Shown here piece after piece: positions 7,753 to 16,822 of a stretch of 36,830 nucleotides of DNA; position 1 is the stretch's first letter, and every line of letters begins with the position of its first letter. The notes beneath the pieces are model-generated. The model had not been told where the DNA came from. It searched no databases and was given only the letters and a program-made list of their open reading frames with translations. Both the position numbers and the translations under genes were made by a program. The stretch comes from an uncultured Phycisphaerales bacterium. GTDB lineage: Bacteria > Planctomycetota > Phycisphaerae > Sedimentisphaerales > Anaerohalosphaeraceae. The DNA lies in the NCBI GenBank assembly GCA_937868095.1, contig CALMLO010000061.1, positions 1-36,830 on the forward strand, written 5' to 3'.

Positions 7753-8832
7753 ATGAAGAGAAAAATGATCCAGAAAAAGACATACACGTTTGTTCTTTTG
7801 TCAGTTGTGATGAGTTTGAGTTTCGATGTCCTTGTCCATGCCAAGGACATCGACTATGAAATCGTGGATTCCAGTGAAGTTCCTGACATTCTGTCTATGC
7901 TGGCATCGGCAACTCAGGCGAATTTTGAAAAAATAAAGAGTTGGGAAGGACGGATTACAAATAAAAATATGATTACAATTCGAGGTTGGAAGGCCGCAGA
8001 TTTAATTAAAAAAAATTCTATCGTTGAGCCAAATAATCTTCCACATGAAATCCAAAGGATCATTAACAAGACCATAGACTTCAAGATTGATGTTGAAAAT
8101 AATCGGTTTTTTAAGTTTTCCAATTATACTGAACTTCCCTGTTATTTTGACCCAAAGAATGAGGTAAAATATCCATTGCAATGGGGGTCTGGAGAGTCAA
8201 TTATTATTGATACCTCTGAACATCAAGTAGAGATAAGCCCTTTGACTGAAACAAAAGATCATCTTCTCTTAAACAAACTTGCCATAAAAAAAAGAGCCGG
8301 ATCAATCCGAATAACTGATCCACGAAACGTGTTTTATATAGGAGATAAAACATTATGGTTATCCTTATCACAATTATCTGATATACAACAAATTTCCAAT
8401 ATTGAGACGTATGGTATTCTTCTTAAAGAAAATTCCTCCGTCGATTCAATAATCTACCGTATAGAAATTTCCATGCCCGGAAAGAATCGGCCTTTTTCTG
8501 TTCTCATTTTTGACAGTGAAGCAGGGTTTCATCCGGTTTCCATTGAAAACCGTTATGAGGATGGTTCATTGCTTTCGAAAAAAACAATAGAATTTACCAC
8601 TCTCCAGGGTGTATTCCTGCCCAGGAAATGGGAGATGTCGCAATATTTTCCGGATGGCGGATTGATGCGAAAAGAAATATGTACGATAGAAGAACAGCAA
8701 ATCAATACCCCCATTGCGGACAGCACCTTTTCTGAACTTACTTATCTGAAAGAGGGGGATCAGATCCGCGACGAAATCCAGAATAAAAGATACACGATCC
8801 GAGGTGGAAAATTTGCAGAAGACCCAACATAG
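7753..8832 (+). CDS. Secreted LolA-like protein, AT-rich gene
   Basis: This is about 359 residues from ATG 7753. The basic start MKRKMIQKK and the hydrophobic stretch up to VLVHAKD form a signal peptide. ATG 7765 is an alternative start, and neither has a clear ribosome site. The frame is open to 7651, but that extra part has no sensible signal peptide. The body is beta-rich: FSVLIFDSEAGFHPVSIENR, then GVFLPRKWEMSQYFPDG, then TFSELTYLKEGDQIRDE. This order of strands matches the proteins at 5476 and 9272, suggesting one family with a LolA-like fold (inference). Codon use is clearly AT-richer than in the efflux, secretion and hydrogenase genes, consistent with acquired DNA. Confidence 0.65.
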   Translation: MKRKMIQKKTYTFVLLSVVMSLSFDVLVHAKDIDYEIVDSSEVPDILSMLASATQANFEKIKSWEGRITNKNMITIRGWKAADLIKKNSIVEPNNLPHEIQRIINKTIDFKIDVENNRFFKFSNYTELPCYFDPKNEVKYPLQWGSGESIIIDTSEHQVEISPLTETKDHLLLNKLAIKKRAGSIRITDPRNVFYIGDKTLWLSLSQLSDIQQISNIETYGILLKENSSVDSIIYRIEISMPGKNRPFSVLIFDSEAGFHPVSIENRYEDGSLLSKKTIEFTTLQGVFLPRKWEMSQYFPDGGLMRKEICTIEEQQINTPIADSTFSELTYLKEGDQIRDEIQNKRYTIRGGKFAEDPT

Positions 8833-8918
8833 CAGCCGCCCTCTCAAGAACCAAAAGACAGACCCGAACCTGGGGGGCCAGACTGTGAACGGTAGCCGAG
8901 CGATCCGATTTGTAGAAC

Positions 8919-9073
8919 ATGCGGCGATGCGGCTGGGGGAGATGAATCTGGCCCGCGGGCGGCCGGTGACGGCGTGTGTGTATTTGAACTGGATTTTGGA
9001 CCATGCGGAGGATAACATGGGACTGGTCGCGGCGGTGGGTCGGCTGCTGGAAGGAAAGGAGGTCTGCCAATGA
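8919..9073 (+). pseudogene. 3' fragment of the TPR gene (copy 3)
   Basis: The last ~51 codons of the TPR protein are kept in frame to the TGA at 9071-9073. The open frame to the left (from 8804) is unrelated and overlaps the end of the previous gene. It is a non-functional duplicate end. Confidence 0.75.
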
Positions 9074-9201
9074 AGAGACAAAGAAGGGATACAGGACATA
9101 TCGGGCTGGTGATGTCGGCATGGGGGCTTTTGTTCAGCGAGCTTCTGCTTTCCTGCCCACCGCCGCCGTGTCCGCCATGCTATGTTTGGGTTCCCCCCTA
9201 A
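9070..9201 (+). pseudogene. Frameshifted 5' end of the Cys-rich lipoprotein gene
   Basis: The frame begins with the same MKRQRRDTGH start, keeps the signal peptide and lipobox Cys29, and stops after 43 codons because of one inserted C. His/Tyr is changed at residue 38. Only a secreted stub could be made. A new gene follows 70 bp later. Confidence 0.7.
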
Positions 9202-9271
9202 TTCGATATGGGCCCCGTCCGGCTGGATTGATTCAAGATTCGAACTCTGTTTTTAAAAGAAGAGGTGAATT

Positions 9272-10498
9272 ATGCTCAAGCCAATGAATCTATGGATTGT
9301 GATTTTGGCATTCTGTTTTTCGGAAACGGCGGTCGTGCCGGCTGAAACTTTTCCCTCTTTTCAGGAGCTCCGGCAGCTTCATCAAAAACATTTCCAATCG
9401 CTGCAGAGAGGGCAACTGAACATTCGTTACCAGATGACAAAAAAAGTCGATGAAGAGGCGATTCAGCAGTATAAGCAGCATAAAGAGGTTCTGGAAGAGC
9501 TGCACCAGGAAAGATGGGCGAATTCTTGGGCCTCTTTGTCTCCGGAAATGAGGGAGAACATAGCAAAGGCACATGAAAATGCACTCCAGAACTTGCTGAA
9601 ATTTTACAGCGGCAGGACGGAAGCGGACTGGATATGCCGAATCGATATCCCCGGCCGTTTATTCTGGAAACGAGAAATTCCACTTTGGGAAAAACAAGAA
9701 AACAATGAGACTCTGAATGGAGCGTGGAATCGATTTCTGCTGGTTAACGGGCAGGGACACTGGCTTTCCTATTCTCTGGATGATGACTCTGTCTCTGTGG
9801 ATCCGATCAGTGCGAAAGCATTCGAGACGGCCTATGCGGATATTCTTTATCATGGGCTTCTGACTCCGAGACAATGGGAAAAGATGGACCAAGCGACATC
9901 TGTTCAGAAAGGGAAACTGCAGGAACGGGATGTCGTGATCTATGAAATTGTGTACTCTCAAAAACCCGATTCCAAGCTGATTATTTATGCGACCCCTGAG
10001 GCAGAGTACCGTTATTTGAAGACAGAGTTCTTTAATCAAAATCATCTGCGTCTAGTTCAGATTGCACAGGATTATCAAAGAATTGACGGACTTTATTATC
10101 CTATGCACTTTGAAAGAATCCGCTATAACACCACCACCGGGGAAGAAGAAGAACGGGAGGTTTTTCAGATTCAGGCAGTCCGATTCAATCAGCCGTTTGA
10201 GCCGAATGCTTTCACCATCGAATTGAAACCGAGCACTTCGATCACAGTCGATCTTCCTCCGGATATCTCTTTCAAAGTGTTCCGCCTCCCTCATGAAAAA
10301 TCACTGCGACTTGGACTGGATGAGATTGTCGAAGAAGCCCGTCGAGCTCCGGAGCTCTTTACCGGAATCAGGCAGAAGGAGGAGCAGCAGCTGAGAACGC
10401 ACAATATTTTTCGCACATTATTATCGGGCCCAAAAGAAAAACCCTCGCTTGGGTTGATGGGTAGGGAAACAATCCGAATCCGTGCGAACGATTATTGA
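9272..10498 (+). CDS. Secreted LolA-like protein
   Basis: This is 408 residues. AGAGGTG about 7 nt before ATG 9272 supports the start. Residues ~5-24 form a signal peptide ending near VVPAET. After a helical, charged stretch (FQELRQLHQKHFQSLQRGQL...) comes a beta-rich body with LIIYATPEAEYRYLKTEFF, then IDGLYYPMHFERIRY, then FNQPFEPNAFTIELKP and a final 'TSITVDLPP'. The last pattern, 'fN.p.....F.i....t.v.D', closes the sheet in LolA-like planctomycete secreted proteins (family pattern from memory). It is probably a paralogue of the proteins at 5476 and 7753. Its 3' end overlaps the convergent gene by 7 bp. Role unknown. Confidence 0.65.
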   Translation: MLKPMNLWIVILAFCFSETAVVPAETFPSFQELRQLHQKHFQSLQRGQLNIRYQMTKKVDEEAIQQYKQHKEVLEELHQERWANSWASLSPEMRENIAKAHENALQNLLKFYSGRTEADWICRIDIPGRLFWKREIPLWEKQENNETLNGAWNRFLLVNGQGHWLSYSLDDDSVSVDPISAKAFETAYADILYHGLLTPRQWEKMDQATSVQKGKLQERDVVIYEIVYSQKPDSKLIIYATPEAEYRYLKTEFFNQNHLRLVQIAQDYQRIDGLYYPMHFERIRYNTTTGEEEEREVFQIQAVRFNQPFEPNAFTIELKPSTSITVDLPPDISFKVFRLPHEKSLRLGLDEIVEEARRAPELFTGIRQKEEQQLRTHNIFRTLLSGPKEKPSLGLMGRETIRIRANDY

Positions 10499-11154
10499 GA
10501 GTTCCCGGCAAGCATCTGTTGGACATGTTCGACCAGGTTGACTATCATCTCCTCCGCTAATGCAAGGCCGGTGCGGTCGGTGTTAATGGAGAGGTGATAG
10601 CAGTTGGCATCATAGGCGAGTCGGCCTGTCATGTCCCGGACAAAACGTATCCGATCGGCATCCGTACGTTCTATCAATTCCCTGGCCTTTGCCGGCTCCG
10701 TAAGGTGATGCGTACGCATGACAATGTCAATGCGAGCGGGCAGAGGCGCGTGCAAATACACGCTGGCAAGTCCCGGGTGATCGCGAAGCACATCAAAGCC
10801 CGCCCGCCCGATGACAACCACATTACGGCTGAAAGCCGCCTCACGAATCACGCGAGACTCCAAAAGGAACAGCTGCCGATCGCGGATTCCGGCTGCTTGA
10901 GGAACGCCTGTATAGGTTGCTTCGGCCGGCCCAATGAGCAGCACTCGGCTCAGCCGCTCCCAGAAGGTAGAAACGTGTTCATCCCAATGTTCCAGTTCCT
11001 TATCGGTTATTCCCAACTGGCGGGCCACCATGCGAAGTATGGCCCGGTCAAGATAGGCATATCCCAATCGTCGAGCCACGCTGCGTCCGACCACAAGGCC
11101 GCCGGCACCCATCTGACGGGCAATTGTAATCGCGATGAAAGGTTTTTTGCTCAT
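10492..11154 (-). CDS. Cytidylate kinase-like family protein
   Basis: This is 220 residues from ATG 11154, preceded by GGAGGA at a spacing of about 9; a TTG start at 11172 would place the ribosome site inside the gene. The N-terminus FIAITIARQMGAGGLVVGRS is the P-loop region typical of the cytidylate-kinase-like family (Pfam Cytidylate_kin2), including the GAGG turn. Later come VVVIGRAGFDVL and SVYLHAPLPARI, also typical. The family resembles nucleoside monophosphate kinases, but substrates are mostly unknown, so CMP kinase activity is not claimed. It lies 60 bp downstream of the efflux transporter gene on the same strand and may be co-transcribed; its link to efflux is unexplained. Confidence 0.8.
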   Translation of the reverse strand: MSKKPFIAITIARQMGAGGLVVGRSVARRLGYAYLDRAILRMVARQLGITDKELEHWDEHVSTFWERLSRVLLIGPAEATYTGVPQAAGIRDRQLFLLESRVIREAAFSRNVVVIGRAGFDVLRDHPGLASVYLHAPLPARIDIVMRTHHLTEPAKARELIERTDADRIRFVRDMTGRLAYDANCYHLSINTDRTGLALAEEMIVNLVEHVQQMLAGNSQ

Positions 11155-11214
11155 AATTGAATCGTCCTCCAACTGTTCCGCTTCCTATGGGGTCAATCCG
11201 CCTTCGCATATCGG

Positions 11215-12786
11215 TCAGCCGCTTTTGAGGCGCCGGCGGCTAAGAAACAGCAATGCAGGGATGCACGCCACCGAGGCCAATGCGAGGTACCTGAAATTAT
11301 CGACATAAGAGAGCAAGGTGGATTGGCGAAGCAATTCTTTGCCCAGCACGGCCACGGCCTGCTCGGCCGCGGTGCATGCGCCGCTTTGCGGGGTCAGAGC
11401 CGACTGGATGCTCTCTAATTTTTGCTGGTACACCGTGTCATAGGGGGTCATGTGAGCTACCAGATTTGTCTGATGGACTTGTGCACCGCGGGCCATAAGT
11501 GTGGCCATAACGGCAATGCCGATGGCTGACCCAATATTCCTCAACAGATTGTAAATCCCCGTAGCATTCGCTACTTCTTCCCTCCTCAGATTTCCCATGG
11601 TGATTGTTGTCAAAGGAACAAAAATCAGGCCGCTGGCGGTCCCGCTTAAGAAATTGGGAATCACAACATTGCGGGGCGATATTTCCAGATTCAGATTGCC
11701 GACAGCGTAGAGGGAATAGCCCAGCGTAAGGAATCCGGCGGCCAGCATCAATCGGGGACTGACAACGCTGATCAGCTGTCCGACCAGAAACATGGTAATA
11801 AGTGCGCCCAATCCGCGAGGCGCCATTGTCAGGCCGCTCCGCAAAGCCGGATAGCCAAGCAAGGTCTGCAAAAAGAGGGGCAGATAGGCCGTGTAGGAAA
11901 ATAAAACCGCTCCGCTGGCGACGGTATTAATGGTTGTGCCGATTGTAAAAGTCGGATTGCACAAAAGCTGCAAGTTGACGACCGGCTCCCGGACTTGCAG
12001 TTCCCAGAAAATAAATGCTGTCAGGCCGAGGATAAACATCACCAGCAGAGTACGAATGAAACGGGAATCAAGCCAGTCTTCCTGCTGTCCTTTGTCCAGC
12101 ATGATAAGCAGACTTGCAACCCAAATGACCAGCAGAATTAAACCTATATAGTCAACTCGTGCGGTCCCCTGCCGAATATAGGGAGGGTCTTCCACAAAAA
12201 GATAAACCATCAGGAGGGAAATCAATCCGATGGGAAGATTGAGGTAAAAGACCCATCTCCAGGAGTAGTTATCGGTAATCCATCCGCCGAGAATCGGTCC
12301 AACAATGGGAGCAACGATGACGCTGACGCCGTAGATCGCCATGGCAACCGCTCGTTTGGCAGGGGGAAAACTCTCCAGGAGCACTGCCTGGCTGACAGGC
12401 TGCATCGCCCCTCCGCCGAGTCCCTGAATGATACGTGCTGCAACAAGAAAGCCGAGCGAATGTGCCATCCCGCAGGCCAGGGAGCCGGCAGAAAACGTTA
12501 ATATACAGCCCATAACGAATCTTTTACGCCGGAAGAGGCGGCTTAGCCAGGCCGTGGCAGGCATGATTACAGCGTTCGCCGCCAGATAACTGGTAATCAC
12601 CCAAGTTACCTCCTCCGTGCCGGCGGAGACGGTGCCGGCTATATACGGCAATGCGACATTGACCACCGTGCTTGCGAGCACCACCATAACGGTGGGAGAC
12701 ATCACAGCAACGGCAATGAGCCATGGATGGGCTGTCGATGCCGGCTGATCGGCCGTTTGCTGAGCGGATGGATACGGCCGGCTCAT
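11215..12786 (-). CDS. emrB: EmrB/QacA-type DHA2 drug efflux transporter
   Basis: This is 523 residues, the usual length for a 14-helix major facilitator of the DHA2 family, which exports drugs using the proton gradient across the inner membrane. Visible signatures are VVNVALPYI in helix 1, WVITSYLAANAV in helix 2, RIIQGLGGG in helix 4, and GPILGGWITDNYSWRWVFYL in helix 5 (the antiporter motif C with the SWRW segment). The start overlaps the stop of the adaptor gene by 4 bp (ATGA), so the two are translationally coupled. Together with the adaptor and the TolC-like gene it should form a pump spanning both membranes. Confidence 0.92.
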   Translation of the reverse strand: MSRPYPSAQQTADQPASTAHPWLIAVAVMSPTVMVVLASTVVNVALPYIAGTVSAGTEEVTWVITSYLAANAVIMPATAWLSRLFRRKRFVMGCILTFSAGSLACGMAHSLGFLVAARIIQGLGGGAMQPVSQAVLLESFPPAKRAVAMAIYGVSVIVAPIVGPILGGWITDNYSWRWVFYLNLPIGLISLLMVYLFVEDPPYIRQGTARVDYIGLILLVIWVASLLIMLDKGQQEDWLDSRFIRTLLVMFILGLTAFIFWELQVREPVVNLQLLCNPTFTIGTTINTVASGAVLFSYTAYLPLFLQTLLGYPALRSGLTMAPRGLGALITMFLVGQLISVVSPRLMLAAGFLTLGYSLYAVGNLNLEISPRNVVIPNFLSGTASGLIFVPLTTITMGNLRREEVANATGIYNLLRNIGSAIGIAVMATLMARGAQVHQTNLVAHMTPYDTVYQQKLESIQSALTPQSGACTAAEQAVAVLGKELLRQSTLLSYVDNFRYLALASVACIPALLFLSRRRLKSG

Positions 12787-14171
12787 TGGGCAACCTCGGA
12801 CGGGCAGTCGGCTTTCGGTGAAAGGTCGGCTGCCCCAGATACGGCCGGCTCAGAGGGCGGCATAATCGGCTGGGGATGCTGCTGTTTGTCCCGTCCCACG
12901 CGTACGGTGGGGATAACGGACATTCCAGGGGCAAGAAGCCGCTGCTGTGTATCCTTCTGATCGAATCGTATTTTTACAGGGACGCGCTGAACGACTTTGA
13001 CGTAATTGCCGGTTGCATTTTCCGGCGGCAACATACTGAATCGCGAGCCGGTTCCGGCCTGAATACTTTCCACATGGCCATGAAATACATGTCCCGGGTA
13101 AGCATCCACTTCGATTTCAACATTCTGCCCCTGACACATGCAGGTGAGCTGGGTTTCTTTAAAATTGGCGGTAACCCACACATCCGGCTGTACTAATGCG
13201 AGGACATTCTGGCCTACCTGGAGGTACTGCCCCGGCCTGGCTGTCCGTTTGGATACCCGTCCGCTGACGGGAGCCCGGATGGTGGTGTAGGAGAGGTTCA
13301 GTTCGGCGGCATCGACTTTTGCCTTTGCCTCATCGACTCCGGACCGGGCGTTCTCCATCTGTGCGACGGCGGCAGCGACTTGCTGAGGGCCGGTCTCCGC
13401 CGCCGCCAGAACAGCAAGGGATTGAGCATACTTCGCTTGTGCTTCTTTCACGGCGGCCTCGGCGGATAAAACCCGTTTGCGAGTTGAAACCAGATAGGCC
13501 TCCGCCGTATCCGCCGCCGCCTGGGCGCTATCCAACTGCTGCTGGGAAACGACTCGCGGGTCGAGGGACTTGAAGCGTTTGAGGTCCGCCTGACGCTTGA
13601 CGGCTTCCGCCTCTGCTGCGACCACATCGGACTGGGCGGAAGCCAATTGCGAGATGCTGGATTCGACGGCGGCCTTTGCCTGTTCCACGCCGGCTTTCGC
13701 CTGCGTCAGCAAAGCATCGGTCGCGGCTTTGACCACATCGACCTGGGCCTTTGCCTCGCCCAATTTCGCCTCCGCCGCCATCAAAGACGCGCGGGCCTCA
13801 TTCAGGCGGGCCTGAAGGTCTTTGGGGTCAATCTGCAGTAAGACCGTTCCTGCCGCTACATCCTGATTATCATCCACATAAACGCTTTCGATAATTCCCG
13901 ATACTTTAGCGGATACCTGAACAATATCACCGTCAATAAAGGCGTCATCAGTACTCTCGAACTGCCTTCTATGCAGCCAATAACATACCACAGCAGCCAC
14001 AATTAATACCGACATCAGAATGGCGATGGCCATCCAGAGAGGGCGTTTATAAAACGGCCGACTATAGGGGGGTATATCCATTTTTCCCTTTTGAGAAGTA
14101 TTTTTTACAAATGTGTCTGCTTCTTTCCTATTCGGTGTCTGCTGACTGTCTGTTCCTGCTTCATGTGCCAT
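12783..14171 (-). CDS. emrA: EmrA/HlyD-type membrane fusion (adaptor) protein
   Basis: This is 462 residues with one transmembrane helix (about 47-67) after a polar N-terminus. The first half of the lipoyl/biotinyl-like domain follows (FESTDDAFIDGDIVQVSAKV, then VDDNQDVAAGTVLLQIDP). Next is an Ala-rich coiled coil of roughly 150 residues and the second half-lipoyl and beta-barrel region (LSYTTIRAPVSGRVSKR, then QYLQVGQNVLALV). This order is diagnostic for periplasmic adaptors of EmrAB-type pumps. The predicted hairpin is longer than in E. coli EmrA. AAGGA about 9 nt upstream of ATG 14171 supports the start. The gene lies 49 bp after the TolC-like gene. Confidence 0.92.
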   Translation of the reverse strand: MAHEAGTDSQQTPNRKEADTFVKNTSQKGKMDIPPYSRPFYKRPLWMAIAILMSVLIVAAVVCYWLHRRQFESTDDAFIDGDIVQVSAKVSGIIESVYVDDNQDVAAGTVLLQIDPKDLQARLNEARASLMAAEAKLGEAKAQVDVVKAATDALLTQAKAGVEQAKAAVESSISQLASAQSDVVAAEAEAVKRQADLKRFKSLDPRVVSQQQLDSAQAAADTAEAYLVSTRKRVLSAEAAVKEAQAKYAQSLAVLAAAETGPQQVAAAVAQMENARSGVDEAKAKVDAAELNLSYTTIRAPVSGRVSKRTARPGQYLQVGQNVLALVQPDVWVTANFKETQLTCMCQGQNVEIEVDAYPGHVFHGHVESIQAGTGSRFSMLPPENATGNYVKVVQRVPVKIRFDQKDTQQRLLAPGMSVIPTVRVGRDKQQHPQPIMPPSEPAVSGAADLSPKADCPSEVAQ

Positions 14172-14220
14172 AAGATTACGTCCTTCAAACAGCGCTGCTG
14201 CTTTTCAATCTGTCTCTTTG

Positions 14221-15768
14221 CTATGGGGTTACATCCAAAACGGTTTTTTGAGATACTGAATGGGATACCATGGCCGGGGGCATTGTTTCCGGCGTTTCGA
14301 CCGGAGCCGATTCCGGCTCCCAGCCGCCTCCTAATGCCTTATATAAAACGATTAAATTGATTGTGACTTTCTTTTCACTGACGGCCAGCATTTCCTGGGA
14401 CTTATAGAGGGAACGCTGAGCATCCAGAACTGTTAAGTAATCGGTCAGCCCATTGCGGTAGAGCTGCTGAGCCAGTTCCTCGGCTTCCTGATTTGAGGAA
14501 ACGGTTTCCTGGAGGAACTGCCGCCGCTGCTGCTCCAAACGAAAAGCCACTATCGCATCCTCCACCTCGCGCAAAGCCGTCAGCACCGTTTGCTGATACT
14601 GCATCAAACATTGTTCCTGCTGTTCGGTACGGACTTTTACCATGGCGTGCAATTGTCCGCCGTTGAAAATCGGCAGGTTCAGGGAAGGGCCGAAAAAGTA
14701 TCTGTTGCTGTCGCCTTCCAATAGATTGTTGGTATTTGAACTTTGAAGACCTGCGGAACCGGTAAGCGAAAACCGCGGAAACAGGTCCGCTGCGGCCACA
14801 CCGAGTCTTGCGGTTGAAGCAGCCAGTTGGCGCTCGGCCCGCCGGATATCCGGACGGCGGCGAAGCAGATCGGACGGCAGCCCGATTCCAATATGCTGCG
14901 GCGGTACGGGGATGGGAGCGGCTGTGGACAATTCTTCAACCAAATCTTCCGGTCCTGCACCCAACAGGACGGCGAGCCGATGCATGGACTGCCATTGCCG
15001 TTCCTGCAGGGTGGGCATCTCTGCTTTGGTCGCAGATACCTGAGCAGCGGCGCGATCGACATCCAACTGGGTTGCGGTCCCCTTATTCTTCTGGTCCATA
15101 ATCAGTTCCAGGGTCTGCTGCTGAACAGCCAGATTCCGCTGGGCAATTTGATACTCATGCTGGAGACCGCGAAGTTCAACATAATTGCGTGCGATTTCGG
15201 CTGCCGTGCTGACCAGTACATCCCGCCGATCTTCTATCATGGCCCCCATGTCCGCCTGGGCGGCCTCGACGCTGCGTTTGAGCCCGCCAAACACATCAAG
15301 TTCCCATGAGGCATCAAAGCCGAAATCATAAAGATTCCATCTTAATGGGATGCCGGATTCACCGCCGGCCAAGGGACCGGTCGGATAGGCGGTATGACTG
15401 ATCTGCTCGCGTGAGTATTCCGAGGTAAAACCGACCTGCGGTGCTCGATTCCCGCTTACCATTGTCAATCTCGCCCTTGCCTCGCGCAGGCGTGATTCTG
15501 CTATTTTCAAATCGATATTCGAAGCAGCCGCTCGCCTTACCAGGTCGTTTAACAGCGGATCCTGCAAGGTAGTCCACCATTGAGTCATTTGGGAAACATT
15601 GGGATCCAATGTACTTGTGCTGCCGATGCTTGCTGTATCGGGCGGGCGGCGTTCAAACTTTGAAAGCGGGCCCACTTCCGGGGGAACATAGTCCGGCCCC
15701 ACTTTGCAGCCGAGCGGCCCGAAAACTCCGGCAGCAGCCATTAACATCATTACATATTTTCGTTTCAT
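14221..15768 (-). CDS. TolC-family outer membrane efflux lipoprotein (NodT type)
   Basis: This is 515 residues. The signal peptide ends in the lipobox GPLGC (Cys21), followed by KVGPDYVPPEV, the hallmark start of NodT/OprM-type outer membrane factors. Two long helical repeats are visible, with DPLLNDLVRRAAASNIDLKI in the first and GGQLHAMVKVRTEQQEQCLM in the second, plus the typical RRPDIRRAERQLAASTARLG segment. It should form the trimeric outer membrane channel for the EmrAB-like pump encoded just downstream. It is the first gene of the operon. Its ribosome site is weak (GGAAA). Confidence 0.92.
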   Translation of the reverse strand: MKRKYVMMLMAAAGVFGPLGCKVGPDYVPPEVGPLSKFERRPPDTASIGSTSTLDPNVSQMTQWWTTLQDPLLNDLVRRAAASNIDLKIAESRLREARARLTMVSGNRAPQVGFTSEYSREQISHTAYPTGPLAGGESGIPLRWNLYDFGFDASWELDVFGGLKRSVEAAQADMGAMIEDRRDVLVSTAAEIARNYVELRGLQHEYQIAQRNLAVQQQTLELIMDQKNKGTATQLDVDRAAAQVSATKAEMPTLQERQWQSMHRLAVLLGAGPEDLVEELSTAAPIPVPPQHIGIGLPSDLLRRRPDIRRAERQLAASTARLGVAAADLFPRFSLTGSAGLQSSNTNNLLEGDSNRYFFGPSLNLPIFNGGQLHAMVKVRTEQQEQCLMQYQQTVLTALREVEDAIVAFRLEQQRRQFLQETVSSNQEAEELAQQLYRNGLTDYLTVLDAQRSLYKSQEMLAVSEKKVTINLIVLYKALGGGWEPESAPVETPETMPPAMVSHSVSQKTVLDVTP

Positions 15769-16060
15769 TTTACAATTTCCATAGATTCGCCACAGAAGTT
15801 GTGACTGTTCTTGACAATAATCGCCAGTGCTGATTTTGCCCTATCCGCCCTATCGAGGGGATTTTGTCCCATCCCAAGTTGAAGGTTTGAGGCGGCTCCA
15901 ACCCAGCCAGTTTATCCGACTGCTTGTTTTTTGGCAAGCGTCTGTTTTCCCCAGTTTATTATCGCATCATCCCAGTCGGATATACCCCTGGTAAATTAGC
16001 AAGGTATGATACTTTGCACGGCTATGCAGGGGAAGGATGTTCTGCCGGCAGAGGGGGCAT
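15769..16060. other. Intergenic region upstream of the efflux operon
   Basis: This should hold the minus-strand promoter of the efflux operon, but no good -35/-10 pair is seen. No regulator gene of the TetR or MarR kind lies next to the operon. Related sequence pieces (CCAGTTTAT at about 15907 and CAGTTTATTAT at about 15951) recur, but they do not form a clear operator. Confidence 0.3.
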
Positions 16061-16097
16061 TTAAAAAGCAGGGCCGTCTTTGGCAAGACGGCCCTGG
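16061..16097 (-). terminator. Intrinsic terminator of the first PEP-CTERM gene
   Basis: On the minus strand a 12-bp stem (CAGGGCCGTCTT and its complement, positions 16069-16080 and 16085-16096) with a 4-nt loop is followed by GCTTTTTAAATG. It lies 36 bp after the stop codon at 16133. A close relative lies at 18259-18292. Confidence 0.85.
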
Positions 16098-16132
16098 AGT
16101 ATCTACATCATGAGGAGGGAAGAAAGCGGCTT

Positions 16133-16822
16133 TTATGCTGTTTTCCGCATAGCCAAAACAAGCATACTGCCAAGACCCAGCATGAGCATGGTTGCCGGTT
16201 CCGGAACCATCGCCTCATCGGCAAACAGCCACATTGTCGTAATCAGCGTATTGTAATCATCCGTCAGATAACTGTCAAAATAGTCCAGACCGGAAATCTG
16301 CGATTTCAGCCGGGCATCGTTATTCGTATCGCTCCAGACAAAATCCGGATTCAACAAATCAAAGTTGCTGCCCACTACCCGAACGACTCCCGAACCAAAC
16401 AAGATGCCCGTATCTTCCACGGTGAACGGCGGGAAAGGCAGGGCGGCAATTTGCTCTTCTTCCACAAACAGCTCTCCGTCCTCTTGAGTGCCCCAAATGA
16501 CCTTTTGTCCCGCAACCAATACCGACCACTCAATAGCCGCAAAGGAGGCCTTGGCTGCTCCGCCGGCAGATTCATCCGTCAGATCCGTAAAGGCCGCCTG
16601 AATATTAATTCCCTGGTTATAGACCGCTGCCGGCTCTCCGATGCCCGTATACAGCGAAACAGAAGCACCGCCCGTCCACGTTAGGGTCTGGGTGTCGTGA
16701 TCATAAACAGCCGTCACCCCATCTGCTTGAAGTCTATCGATGCGGATTGCTACTACACCACCGCCGGCCACACATGGAACCGCAACAAGCAGAAGTATCA
16801 AGGTCACCATTAACTTTTTCAT
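16133..16822 (-). CDS. PEP-CTERM sorting domain protein A
   Basis: This is 229 residues from ATG 16822, preceded by GAGGAGGT; the GTG three bases upstream is too close to that site. A signal peptide (MKKLMVTLILLLVAVPCVAG) is at the start. The C-terminus carries a complete PEP-CTERM anchor: VPEPATMLMLGLGSMLVLAM ending in RKTA, i.e. the Pro-Glu-Pro motif, a hydrophobic helix and basic residues. Such proteins are processed by exosortase and placed on the cell surface or in extracellular matrix. No exosortase gene is in this window. The middle (~185 residues) has no recognised fold. The anchor and the terminator are nearly the same as those of the gene at 18328. Confidence 0.85.
   Translation of the reverse strand: MKKLMVTLILLLVAVPCVAGGGVVAIRIDRLQADGVTAVYDHDTQTLTWTGGASVSLYTGIGEPAAVYNQGINIQAAFTDLTDESAGGAAKASFAAIEWSVLVAGQKVIWGTQEDGELFVEEEQIAALPFPPFTVEDTGILFGSGVVRVVGSNFDLLNPDFVWSDTNNDARLKSQISGLDYFDSYLTDDYNTLITTMWLFADEAMVPEPATMLMLGLGSMLVLAMRKTA

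Larger units (their letters stand above)
8919..9203 (+). repeat. Repeat module copy 3 (shorter, diverged)
   Basis: This copy matches 2394-2677 with two substitutions (in the codons around the Pro/Cys run) and one extra C in a C-run at 9193-9198. It starts further right and ends further left than copy 2. The inserted C creates an immediate TAA stop in the lipoprotein frame. Confidence 0.9.

Noticed and set aside
2327..9203. Reading the recurring module as a CRISPR array or integron cassette array
   Set aside because: Only three long copies at uneven distances, no short regular repeats, no attC-like palindromes and no integrase or cas genes.
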